Shown here piece by piece: positions 17,101-25,174 of a DNA stretch of 37,142 nt. Below the pieces are notes generated by a model. The model saw only the letters and a program-made list of their open reading frames with translations. It had not been told where the DNA came from and did not search any database. Within the stretch, counting starts at the first letter, position 1. Each line of letters begins with the position of its first letter. The DNA comes from Mesolinea sp964536465 (GTDB taxonomy: Bacteria; Chloroflexota; Anaerolineae; Anaerolineales; Anaerolineaceae), in the NCBI GenBank assembly GCA_964536465.1, contig CAZHXQ010000008.1:1-37142 (forward strand), in the 5' to 3' direction. A program made the position numbers and the translations under genes.

Positions 17101-18453
17101 TTACCAAACCCTTTCTAAATCGGGGTTATCGCTGGCGGCTCGACCAACTTTGGCCATATCGACCCACTCACCATGCACCTTGGCGCGCACTACGTCTGCG
17201 GTGAAATCGGTATTCGTGGGTCCGCAATTGCTGAAGAGCGAAGAACCGACCGCATAGACATCAGCGGGCACTTCGAGCTTCTCGAATTTCTTGATTTTGT
17301 CGACGTTAAAACCGCCTGAGACGACAATCTTTACGTTTTGGCAGTATTGTCGTGCGAAGTCGAGATCTTCTTCAGGGATGTCCCAGTCGAGGTAGGCTGA
17401 ATCAAGCGCCTGGCGGGTGTTAAAGACCAGACGGGCGTTGACACCGAGATCGAGGTCAGGGTCGCCCAGTGGTTTGACAGAAATATCCCGCAAGCTGGAG
17501 GAGGTATCCAGCCTGACGCCGTATAAACGATAGCGTTCGGCTTCCTGGGGATCTCCTTGTTTGACCAATTCATAATGTTTGTCGAACATGGCTTTGCAGA
17601 CCTGCAGTGAAACCCCGACAGAATCATTGGTGAAGTCGACCAGGGCGATGCGGGGAATGTAAATGGGAAGAACACGCGAGAAAGCCAGTGTAGCTTCGGC
17701 TGTATCTCCCAGGAAGCTGGCGATGCCGGAGTGGGAGATCGTGCCTCCGCCAAAACCTCCCCACCAGTCCCCTTGGGCATCGGTTGAGACGTAGGTATCG
17801 GTGTGCTCGGCGTAATCCATGTTGTAACGCTGAACCGCGATGAGGTAGGCGTATCCATCAGCAGCCTGGACCTCATGCACGTCAAATCGAGCCGGGAAGA
17901 ACATCAGCGGTTTTCCATTTGCGGCCACCTGTGTATTGTAGACATTGGTGGCAATGCGGCTGGCCCGCGCCAGAATCCCCAGAGTGGAAGTCTCCAGGAT
18001 GGCAAAATCGCGGTAGCGACCGCGGACGCGAATAACAGGTTGAACATGCAGAGGGTTCCCATCATAATAGACAGTAGCTCCATCCTCGACTGCCCAAACT
18101 TGAAGTTGATCCGAGGTATCCACAAACTGACCGTTATGGAAGTAACCGGTGGCGTGCTTGAACATGGTCAGGGCTTTGTCGACGCCGGCAACAATGGTTT
18201 TGCCCGGTCTGCGTGTAAAGATTTGGAGTTCTACCTCAATATCCCCGGTCACGACATCTTCGGCCGAGATACTGCCAGGCAGGCGGTGATCGCTGCCCTG
18301 GTAGACGTAGCCTTGCTCTGAGAGTCTCTGCAGCATGGTGGCAATGTTGACGAAGTACCTGTCCGCATACCAGCCTTTGCGCATTCGTTCAATGTCAAGT
18401 TTGAAGGTTTCGTTATCCAGTCTTTTTCCATTAAATAAACTCATGGCACTCAT
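17101..18453 (-). CDS. pncB: Nicotinate phosphoribosyltransferase family protein
   Basis: A 450-residue type II phosphoribosyltransferase of the nicotinate family, which joins nicotinate to PRPP to make nicotinate mononucleotide in NAD salvage. The fold is recognisable from GVRLDTSSSLRD, IVVSGGFNVDKIKKFE, and the phosphorylatable His241 in GGGTISHSG, equivalent to the His that ATP phosphorylates in the family. The C-terminal part (VYAVGSSLF) is the usual phosphate-binding end. Two in-frame ATGs (18453 and 18444) are possible and neither has a clear ribosome-binding site. It stands alone: pheT converges on it, and the next gene on the same strand lies 270 bases upstream. A namptase-type substrate cannot be excluded. 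Confidence 0.82.
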   Translation of the reverse strand: MSAMSLFNGKRLDNETFKLDIERMRKGWYADRYFVNIATMLQRLSEQGYVYQGSDHRLPGSISAEDVVTGDIEVELQIFTRRPGKTIVAGVDKALTMFKHATGYFHNGQFVDTSDQLQVWAVEDGATVYYDGNPLHVQPVIRVRGRYRDFAILETSTLGILARASRIATNVYNTQVAANGKPLMFFPARFDVHEVQAADGYAYLIAVQRYNMDYAEHTDTYVSTDAQGDWWGGFGGGTISHSGIASFLGDTAEATLAFSRVLPIYIPRIALVDFTNDSVGVSLQVCKAMFDKHYELVKQGDPQEAERYRLYGVRLDTSSSLRDISVKPLGDPDLDLGVNARLVFNTRQALDSAYLDWDIPEEDLDFARQYCQNVKIVVSGGFNVDKIKKFEKLEVPADVYAVGSSLFSNCGPTNTDFTADVVRAKVHGEWVDMAKVGRAASDNPDLERVW

Positions 18454-18726
18454 TTCTTTGATAAGTTAACAAGTTATGCCAATTTCAGCAGCCAAAAATT
18501 GGCGTCTGCGCGGCAATTACAAACCCAGGTTTGCTGTGAGAAGCTGCTCTCACGGCAGCCCCAGCCTGTGGATCAGCGCCCATCTTGGGTCATTATAATG
18601 TGGTAAAACGGTCGAATGGTTGAGGATACAGGCTTAAGAAAAACTCGCCGAAGTTGAAAAGGTCCCGACCTTTCAGGACAAAAATGCCCTGCCTGTTTGA
18701 GCCCCTGGGCAAGGCTGGATCCCTGT

Positions 18727-19629
18727 CTAAAAAAGCGATTCGTGCGGGTTTTTTTCGTCCAACCTGGCAAGCGCGAAGGAAGCGGCAGCCCCCAGCGCAA
18801 ATAACAAGGCACAGACCAGGATCATGCCGAAACCACGCACTCCTGCAGGGATAATGGCGGCTGTTGAACCGAGAACCACACCAATAATCAGGTGGTACAT
18901 CAGGGCGTAATGCTTCGTAAACAGCCAGTTGACCAATTTGGCGAATACGAAAATCACCAGAACTACTCCCAGGATAAGCGGGATGATCACGCCGAATTGC
19001 AGGCTTTTGATGCCGTTGGCCATCGGCTGGTATAGACCCAGGTAGATCAGAAAATTTGACGGGCTCAACCCGGGCACGACTAAACCGAGCCCGGTCAGCG
19101 CGCCGCTGAGCATCCAGGCTGCAAAGCCGGGCTGCACCTGCACTGCACGGATTGTCTCCATCCAGCGCATCAAGAAGAAAATGCCCACGGCTGCTATGGC
19201 CATGAGTGCCCAATGCCACTGTTTACGCCCCTGCAGACCGGCAGTTTTAACCAGCGACGGGACGGTTCCGGCGATAAAGCCGATAAACAGCCAGATGAAT
19301 TGAGCGGCATAGTTCTGGAACGCGAAATCGATCACCGCAGAGAAAGCGATCACCCCCAGCACGCCACCAATACCGACCGGCAGGAAAAACCGTAAATGCT
19401 CAACAAATTTGTGGCGTATATCGGCCAGCCAGCGCACCAGCGGTTCGTAAATCCCAAAGACCACCATCAAGACTCCGCCTGAGAGTCCCGGCGTGATCGC
19501 GCCAATGCCAGCCAGGAGGCCCTTAAAAAAACGGATCAGCCAAGCGGCCGCCGTGTTTCCAGGGGCGGGGGCTAGGCTCGCCTGGTTGGTGGTTTCGGAA
19601 TCGAGGCTCAATTTGTTATTTGAAGTCAT
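18727..19629 (-). CDS. DUF368 membrane protein, probable polyprenyl-phosphate transporter
   Basis: A 300-residue integral membrane protein with about eight to nine hydrophobic segments. Two inverted-looking repeats each carry a signature of the DUF368 family: GIGAITPGLSGGVLMVVFGIYE near the start and GLVVPGLSPSNFLIYLGLYQ near the middle. Recent work (PopT) links DUF368 proteins to recycling of undecaprenyl phosphate across the membrane; I infer a similar role. I start at the ATG at 19629 because AGAAAGAG lies just upstream; an ATG ten codons earlier lacks such a site. A weak 6-bp hairpin AAAGGT/ACCTTT (18658-18673) lies downstream and could end transcription. Confidence 0.85.
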   Translation of the reverse strand: MTSNNKLSLDSETTNQASLAPAPGNTAAAWLIRFFKGLLAGIGAITPGLSGGVLMVVFGIYEPLVRWLADIRHKFVEHLRFFLPVGIGGVLGVIAFSAVIDFAFQNYAAQFIWLFIGFIAGTVPSLVKTAGLQGRKQWHWALMAIAAVGIFFLMRWMETIRAVQVQPGFAAWMLSGALTGLGLVVPGLSPSNFLIYLGLYQPMANGIKSLQFGVIIPLILGVVLVIFVFAKLVNWLFTKHYALMYHLIIGVVLGSTAAIIPAGVRGFGMILVCALLFALGAAASFALARLDEKNPHESLF

Positions 19630-19897
19630 ATCAACTCTTTCTGATGTTCTCCTGACCATTCTACAACAAACTTGTAATCCGTGAAATCAATTCTGCGGGC
19701 TAATGAATCAGAGCATAATTAATGAGGCGGATAAGAGCGCTCTGTGTGGGAAATACCGCTGAAGGATGACTACCTCTCAACGAATATATCTGAAAACGGC
19801 GGTGAATACGGCTTCCTCTATAGAAAGTAAGCAGAAGTTTGCAAGAGCGGGCTAAATTTTTGAGCGAGCCAGTCAGGATGGGTTCACGTTTTGGCGA

Positions 19898-20476
19898 TTA
19901 ATTCTCAGCTGGGGGTGATCCTTCGCCTGCAATCCTCCTGATCTGGCTTTCCAGATAATCCAACCAGTGCAGCGTGGCAAGATCGCGGTACTGTCGATAG
20001 GAGTGCACGAAAAGTTCGTCCATTGTTTTCTCGTCTGGTTCCGGCATCTCGCTGAGCAGATGATCGTACCAACCCTGGTTAATTTGACGTTGTTGTCGAA
20101 TCAGATCAATGGCTCGCTGGTGTCCAAAGCGGCGGGCGATAATCAGTTTGCCCAAAAAAACCTGTCGTATATCCCGGGCTTTACGCACGGGGGTTGAGAT
20201 CCAATCCAGCAGCGACTGCTTGCCCTTATCGGTCAATTGAAATACGACGCGGGCAGAGGCGCCTTCTTCCTTTTTGACAGGCAGTTGTTCGATATAGCCG
20301 CTGGCTTCGAGCCTTTCCAGTTTGGAATAAAAAAGGGCCTGTTTCACATTCCAGATTTTGGATATCCCGGGCATCTGATTGAGTCGTTGGTGCAGTTCAT
20401 AGCCATGGGTTGGTCCCTCACCCAGCAAGGCCAGGATGACATATTCCATTGAAATCGGCGCAGTTCGGCGGGCCAT
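19898..20476 (-). CDS. PadR-family transcriptional regulator
   Basis: A 192-residue winged-helix regulator. The PadR domain (about 10-95) begins SMEYVILALLGEGPTHGYELHQRL and contains the wing FQLTDKGKQSLLDW. The C-terminal half (about 105-180) is alpha-helical and fits the Vir-type dimerisation domain. It starts 2 bases after the stop of the cupin gene, so the two are cotranscribed and probably translationally coupled. No effector or target is evident; autoregulation of the pair is likely by analogy. Confidence 0.9.
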   Translation of the reverse strand: MARRTAPISMEYVILALLGEGPTHGYELHQRLNQMPGISKIWNVKQALFYSKLERLEASGYIEQLPVKKEEGASARVVFQLTDKGKQSLLDWISTPVRKARDIRQVFLGKLIIARRFGHQRAIDLIRQQRQINQGWYDHLLSEMPEPDEKTMDELFVHSYRQYRDLATLHWLDYLESQIRRIAGEGSPPAEN

Positions 20477-20478
20477 GA

Positions 20479-20841
20479 TTATTCGTGCCCCTCTACGAAA
20501 ACGGTCTCATCTGGTTTGTTGGGCACCAGGCAGAGGAATTCGAAATCATCTTCACCCAATGGCAGATAACTGTGAGGAACATTGGCTGGGATAAAAACCA
20601 CATCGTCCGGTTGAACTTCGTAGGAAGAATCATCAATTATAATGAGTGCCCTGCCCTTCAGAACGTACTGTTCGTGCTCAACCAGGTTGAGATGAAAGGG
20701 CATGGAACCGCCTGACCGAATAGTGAATTTGCGCATGGCAAAGTTTGGAGCTTCCTGATTGGAAATAAGAATTGCTCTCGAAACCCCTTCACCAACTGAC
20801 AAGGGCTCGCTTGGTATTTCGTGGCTGTGTTTGATTGACAT
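20479..20841 (-). CDS. Small cupin-domain protein
   Basis: A 120-residue single-domain cupin. Motif 1 GGSMPFHLNLVEHEQYVLKG keeps the H...EHEQ metal ligands although the first HxH is HxN; motif 2 PDDVVFIPANVPHSY supplies the last His. Such proteins bind a metal and either a small ligand or a substrate; no enzyme activity can be assigned. A strong AAGGAGG precedes the ATG. Located directly upstream of the PadR gene, so it may be a ligand sensor or detoxification partner. Confidence 0.85.
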   Translation of the reverse strand: MSIKHSHEIPSEPLSVGEGVSRAILISNQEAPNFAMRKFTIRSGGSMPFHLNLVEHEQYVLKGRALIIIDDSSYEVQPDDVVFIPANVPHSYLPLGEDDFEFLCLVPNKPDETVFVEGHE

Positions 20842-20971
20842 TCAAACCTCCTTGACTTGCTCTAATCTTATCTCACTTTCAGCGTGTAGTCTGTAAGTTA
20901 CCGGAGATAAGGTGCCTGTCTGAATGAGATGGACTCTGGGCATAGATGATCAAAGATAAAATCCCTTTTCG

Positions 20972-21925
20972 GTGTCAAATGTTAGCACAGAAGCAAGTAG
21001 AATTGAGCCCATGGAAACACAAGCAGGAAGTTCGATAACAGCACAAAAAAGACCTAAGAAAACGTCTGTTGGGCAAGACGTCTTGGATTATCTTTTGTGC
21101 GTTTTTGGTGGGGTCATCTATTCAATTGGGCTTAATTTGCTGATTTTGCCCTTTGGACTTTATATTGGCAATCTAACTGGCATCGCCAGAATCATTCTCG
21201 AACTGCTGCGTCGGATCATTCCAGGCATGCAGGATGCCACTGGTTTGATCTTGCTGGCGTTAAATTTACCACTGCTGATTATTGCCTTCAGCTCCATCAA
21301 CCGCAAGTTCTTCTTTAAGACCGTGATCACCGTGATTAGTGTCAGTGTCGTGTTAATTTTTGTCCCCGTTACTCCAATCATCCCGGATTTGACAGACAGG
21401 CTCACTCTGGCGGTTCTGGGAGGCATCATCTGCGGCTTTGGGGTGGGACTCAGCCTCAGAGCGGGGGGCTCTTCTGGGGGAGTGGATATCCTGGGGGTTC
21501 TGATAGCGCTAAAAAAGCCTGAATTCAGCGTTGGCAGGGTCAGCGTGGTAATCAGCATGATCGTTTATGCCTACGCCCTGTTTACCAGTCCGCCTGTTAT
21601 TTTGGTTTATTCGGTCATTTTCACCATGATTTACAGCCTGGTGGTGGACAAGGTGCATTATCAAAATGTAAAGATCAGCGTGATGGTCGTTACCAAAAAC
21701 AGAGCGATCCTGCAATATATCATCGACGAAACTCACCGCAGTGCAACCTACTGGCAAGGGCAAGGGGCTTATTCCGGAGCTGAATTCCTGGTGATCAACA
21801 CGGTGGTTTCGAAATATGAACTGCTGCGTCTGCGCAGGGGCATCATTGAGCTTGACCCGCAGGTCTTCATTATCGAAAATAATTCAGTCAATGTGACCGG
21901 TTTTTTTCCATCGCATTTCTTTTAG
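20972..21925 (+). CDS. YitT-family membrane protein (DUF161/DUF2179)
   Basis: A 317-residue protein with about five hydrophobic segments (from about residue 38 to 225) in the YitT pattern, including the glycine-rich GLSLRAGGSSGGVDILGVLI, followed by a cytoplasmic C-terminal DUF2179 domain (about 230-310) ending in VNVTGFFPSHF. Function of the family is not established. GTG at 20972 gives the longest frame but has no ribosome-binding site. An ATG at 21011 is the alternative; TAGAAT (20998-21003) ends 7 bases before it, which would suit a leaderless message of a 304-residue protein. Divergent from the cupin-PadR pair. Confidence 0.85.
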   Translation: MSNVSTEASRIEPMETQAGSSITAQKRPKKTSVGQDVLDYLLCVFGGVIYSIGLNLLILPFGLYIGNLTGIARIILELLRRIIPGMQDATGLILLALNLPLLIIAFSSINRKFFFKTVITVISVSVVLIFVPVTPIIPDLTDRLTLAVLGGIICGFGVGLSLRAGGSSGGVDILGVLIALKKPEFSVGRVSVVISMIVYAYALFTSPPVILVYSVIFTMIYSLVVDKVHYQNVKISVMVVTKNRAILQYIIDETHRSATYWQGQGAYSGAEFLVINTVVSKYELLRLRRGIIELDPQVFIIENNSVNVTGFFPSHFF

Positions 21926-22045
21926 GGCTGGAGACAAGCCCGACCCGCCAATGGTAGAAGAGCGCGGCGAAAACAATAGGTCACAAAGCTTGCCACAAAA
22001 ATGCCAACGCCGTTTAATGCTGAAACAGAAAAGCATGCACCGGTC

Positions 22046-22594
22046 TTATAAGATTTTCCGGTTTAAGATTTCTTCCAACAACGTCCAGGCTGCGCAGTCG
22101 GTTTCGTTGGTCAGATAGGGTTCGAAGCCGAAATCCAAATATAGATTTATCGCCTGGTAACTGGTGGTTTGAGAGGTTAGAAAGGCTGAATCATGATAGT
22201 TTGCCAAAACTTGCATCGCATTGCTGAGAAGCGGTTTGGATAACTTCTTACCCTGATATTCAGGCAGGATGGCTACCCAATGAATCCGCCCGGTTGTGTC
22301 TTCTTCGCCCTCCAATTGGCCGTACCAGGCCGTCGTGGTCCCGATAACTTTGCCATCCTGGTCTTCAAGAAAGAGACAGCGCCTGGTCATTTCATCGCGG
22401 TGTGGCCCGAACTCTTTTTCGAAATGCTCAAGTGCTGCAATTTCATCAGGAAATTCATCGACAGCGGTTTCTACTTTTGCCCAAACGTTTTCTTCACCTG
22501 GTTTGAAGAATCTCATTTTATAGCCTGCAGGCAGTTCGAATTCTGGCAGGTTTGACAGATGGCTACGTTTCATTTTTAACGGAATTCTTTTCAC
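22046..22594 (-). CDS. GNAT-family N-acetyltransferase
   Basis: A 182-residue acetyltransferase of the GNAT superfamily. Motif A is VAILPEYQGKKLSKPLLSNAM (about 126-146) with a divergent acetyl-CoA loop QGKKLS in place of the usual Q/RxxGxG/A. The C-terminal NLYLDFGFEPYL is the usual beta-6/7 hairpin. Substrate unknown. The start is a GTG at 22594 chosen because CCAGGAG (22609-22603) lies 8 bases upstream. A 14-bp palindrome sits in its probable promoter. Confidence 0.85.
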   Translation of the reverse strand: MKRIPLKMKRSHLSNLPEFELPAGYKMRFFKPGEENVWAKVETAVDEFPDEIAALEHFEKEFGPHRDEMTRRCLFLEDQDGKVIGTTTAWYGQLEGEEDTTGRIHWVAILPEYQGKKLSKPLLSNAMQVLANYHDSAFLTSQTTSYQAINLYLDFGFEPYLTNETDCAAWTLLEEILNRKIL

Positions 22595-22612
22595 GCGAAT
22601 TTCTCCTGGGGA

Positions 22613-22640
22613 ATTTCATATTTCGAGAGCTCTCGATCAA
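22613..22640 (-). promoter_or_regulatory. Candidate promoter with 14-bp palindrome, GNAT gene
   Basis: On the minus strand, TTGATC (22640-22635), 16 bases, TGAAAT (22618-22613). The perfect palindrome TCGAGAGCTCTCGA (22623-22636) fills most of the spacer and touches the -35 box, the place where an operator would act. Promoter boxes are only moderate matches. Confidence 0.45.
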
Positions 22641-22761
22641 TTTACCCGCAGTGATTTTATCAGAATGGCGTAACAACTGTTTCTTGAAAGCAAAAGGCAG
22701 GAATGATCCTTGCAGCGGTTAGAGTTACATTGAAAAGGTTAAAGAAAGAGCAAATTAACGA

Positions 22762-24240
22762 ATGAACGGACGGTCAAGTATTTTCAAGCATTCACATTAT
22801 GGCAGAAAGTTGTTGATAACCGAGATGCTGATGGCTCTGCTGGTGTTTTTGCCCGCTGCTTTTACCGGACCCAAAGGGGGCGATCCAACCCCTCACCGCG
22901 CAACAGCCCCCGAGGCGGAAGCGCTCTGGCGGGCGTACCAGCAACGATACCAGATGGATCTGGCAAAATTTTATGAAGACCCTCTGACAAACCTTTTCGA
23001 GCCAGTTTTAGATCAGGCCTTCATCAGCGCAGACGGACAGACAGCCGTGCTGTGGTTGGCGCTTAAGGATCATACTGGACGAGTGCTGGCAACTGAACCG
23101 GGGGTGGTTTTCGCGCGGCGGCAGAACGACCACTGGAAAATCGTCTTTTCAACGGATAAGGAGTGGGCGCAAATTAAAGAAAGCTTGCCTGAGCACTTCC
23201 TGCCTGCATCTTTTCAATCTCCGCCTGAAGATCACGTTGAAAATACCATCAGTACGCCTCTGACAGGGTACTACCTGCCCTATATTGCGGGTACCGCCCA
23301 TCGCCTGGAAGGGTCGATTTTACACTTCCATAATTACCCGCCTCTGGGCTATCCCAGTTGTTCGGAAGCTGAATGCCACTACGCCTACGATTTCACTGAT
23401 GCTGGTCACTTCCCCCTGGTTGCCTCCAAGGCGGGAACGGTGATTTCTTCAAGGGACAGCTGTTCTGATGGGAGCCCTACCTGCACCAACTACATAATAC
23501 TGCGGGATGCGGTCGGTGGGACCTACCAGATTTATTTACATCTGGCCTACAATACCATCCCAAATTCTCTTACCGCGGGAACTTTTGTGAATCGTGGTAA
23601 ATACCTGGGGGATACGGATGATACTGGTTACAGCACTTCGGAACACGTTCATTTCATGGTCACCAATGGGTTTTGGTACGGAGGTGATGGCTATCCCTGG
23701 GGTTATTCTGTCGATGTTCGTTTTGCCGATGTATCAATCAATGCCGGCATACCGCGCACATGCTACGAGGTGAAATATCTGCCAACTTATGATGGAGCCA
23801 CCGCGTGCAACGGCGATAAAGGGAACCCCTTCAGCCCCCAGAACGACTGGTTTGTTTCTGGCAACGTGGGCGCTTCCCCGCCCACGGGTCGGCTCACCCG
23901 TCCGTTGGCAGGAGCCCTGGTTGGATCAATCAGAAACCCGCTGATGGATGTGACAGCAGAAACCAGCGATGACGTTCGGGTTGTGAGGGCGGTCTTGCAG
24001 GCGTTTATAAACGGCAGGTGGCTGGAACTGAGCCCGCGGGTCAGCAACCCCAGTCCAGCTGGTGTTTTTGATTGGGATGTCAACTTGTGCCAGGCTGGTA
24101 TTGTCAACGGCCCGCTGGAGGTTGCGCTGAAAATCTGGGATCATGAAGGCAATCAGGTCAGCTTGCTCTCACGAAGGACCATCCAGGTTGCAGGAGCCTG
24201 TTCCAATAAAAACTATCTGCCTGTGATTATTTCGAATTGA
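22762..24240 (+). CDS. Secreted M23-family (LytM-like) peptidase
   Basis: A 492-residue exported protein with an N-terminal membrane helix (about 17-36). The middle (about 160-310) is an M23 domain with all metal ligands: His206 and Asp210 in HYAYD, His260 in YLHLAY and HVH (295-297) after GYSTSE. Glycyl-glycine endopeptidase-type cleavage of peptidoglycan cross-links is therefore possible. A beta-rich C-terminal domain (about 380-480) with SVDVRF and VALKIWDHEGNQV looks like an Ig-type module, and the protein ends NYLPVIISN, a tail type frequent in secreted Anaerolineae proteins. No typical lipobox. No good Shine-Dalgarno for the ATG. Converges with prmA with 1 base between the stops. Confidence 0.85.
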   Translation: MNGRSSIFKHSHYGRKLLITEMLMALLVFLPAAFTGPKGGDPTPHRATAPEAEALWRAYQQRYQMDLAKFYEDPLTNLFEPVLDQAFISADGQTAVLWLALKDHTGRVLATEPGVVFARRQNDHWKIVFSTDKEWAQIKESLPEHFLPASFQSPPEDHVENTISTPLTGYYLPYIAGTAHRLEGSILHFHNYPPLGYPSCSEAECHYAYDFTDAGHFPLVASKAGTVISSRDSCSDGSPTCTNYIILRDAVGGTYQIYLHLAYNTIPNSLTAGTFVNRGKYLGDTDDTGYSTSEHVHFMVTNGFWYGGDGYPWGYSVDVRFADVSINAGIPRTCYEVKYLPTYDGATACNGDKGNPFSPQNDWFVSGNVGASPPTGRLTRPLAGALVGSIRNPLMDVTAETSDDVRVVRAVLQAFINGRWLELSPRVSNPSPAGVFDWDVNLCQAGIVNGPLEVALKIWDHEGNQVSLLSRRTIQVAGACSNKNYLPVIISN

Positions 24241-24241
24241 A

Positions 24242-25174
24242 TCAGGCTTTTTGAAAAACCAGGACCACCCAATCTTCATCTGTCAGAGTGTCGATATGCG
24301 ATAAGGCCACATTTTGGGCGGCCTGGATGACCGCTTCTGTCTGAGTGTCCAAAATTCCACCCAGGATCAGAATTCCTGCTGGCGAGACGGTCTCAGCCAG
24401 CCCAGTACCAAGCATTTCGATCAGGATACGAGCCAGGATATTTGCCAACACGACTGGCGCCTGCGCGAAGTCATCCTCCCGTGAGAGCACGTCTGAATGA
24501 GTGCCTTTTTCACAGATGATTTTTTCTTCCATACCGTTCAGGGCAGCATTATGCAGGCAGGATGAAATGGCCGTGGGGTCATTATCCAGCGCCAGAACCC
24601 GCTCCGCTCCGAGACGAATCGCGGCGATGGAGAGGATACCGCTGCCAGAGCCGATATCGAGCACATTTTTGCCCTCACAGCCGTACTTTTCAAGGGCGGT
24701 TAAACACAGCTGGGTGGAGGGATGTGTGCCGGTGCCAAAAGCCATATCGGGAGAGATGATTACGGGCAGCCTTTTGCCAGCGACAGCCGGGTCAACCCAG
24801 GCAGGCAGTACCATCAGGCTTTGCCCAAGCTGTAGTGGTTGGTAGCGCGGCTTCCAGGCGTCCATCCAGTTTTGGTCTGCAATGGTTTTGAATCGAACCT
24901 GACCGAGGGGCACGATTCGCCCTAATTGCCAGACAGCCTCTTCGAGTTTCTCACGGGTTTGTTCGACCTTCTCGTCTACTTTCAAATAGGCAACTACCTG
25001 AGTGTCACCAGTGGGTTTTTCTTCGTAGTCCCTTTGATCGAAACGGGTCAGACTGTTAATCAGCACGCCGCCGGGCGCGTAACGGGAGAATACTTCAGCA
25101 ACGGCTTCGGTAAGTTCACCGGAGCAGGTCAATGAGGCTTCCAGCCACCTGACCGGCTCAGCCACTAAAGGCAT
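24242..25174 (-). CDS. prmA: Ribosomal protein L11 methyltransferase
   Basis: A 310-residue SAM-dependent methyltransferase that trimethylates ribosomal protein L11. The N-terminal ferredoxin-like domain (about 1-110) is followed by the linker MAFGTGTHPSTQLCL and the Rossmann SAM-binding motif VLDIGSGSGILSIAA (about 171-185); the LANILA segment corresponds to the active-site NPPF-type loop of the family. It is the last gene of the hrcA operon and its start overlaps the dnaJ stop by 17 bases, so it is probably translationally coupled. A GTG three codons in (25165) is better spaced from AAAGG and may be the real start. Confidence 0.9.
   Translation of the reverse strand: MPLVAEPVRWLEASLTCSGELTEAVAEVFSRYAPGGVLINSLTRFDQRDYEEKPTGDTQVVAYLKVDEKVEQTREKLEEAVWQLGRIVPLGQVRFKTIADQNWMDAWKPRYQPLQLGQSLMVLPAWVDPAVAGKRLPVIISPDMAFGTGTHPSTQLCLTALEKYGCEGKNVLDIGSGSGILSIAAIRLGAERVLALDNDPTAISSCLHNAALNGMEEKIICEKGTHSDVLSREDDFAQAPVVLANILARILIEMLGTGLAETVSPAGILILGGILDTQTEAVIQAAQNVALSHIDTLTDEDWVVLVFQKA

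Noticed and set aside
17803..18321. A 172-codon open frame opposite pncB
   Set aside because: Antisense shadow without translation signals.
19660..19897. A small gene between PadR and DUF368
   Set aside because: No open frame with a start and ribosome-binding site; only upstream/downstream sequence of the flanking genes.
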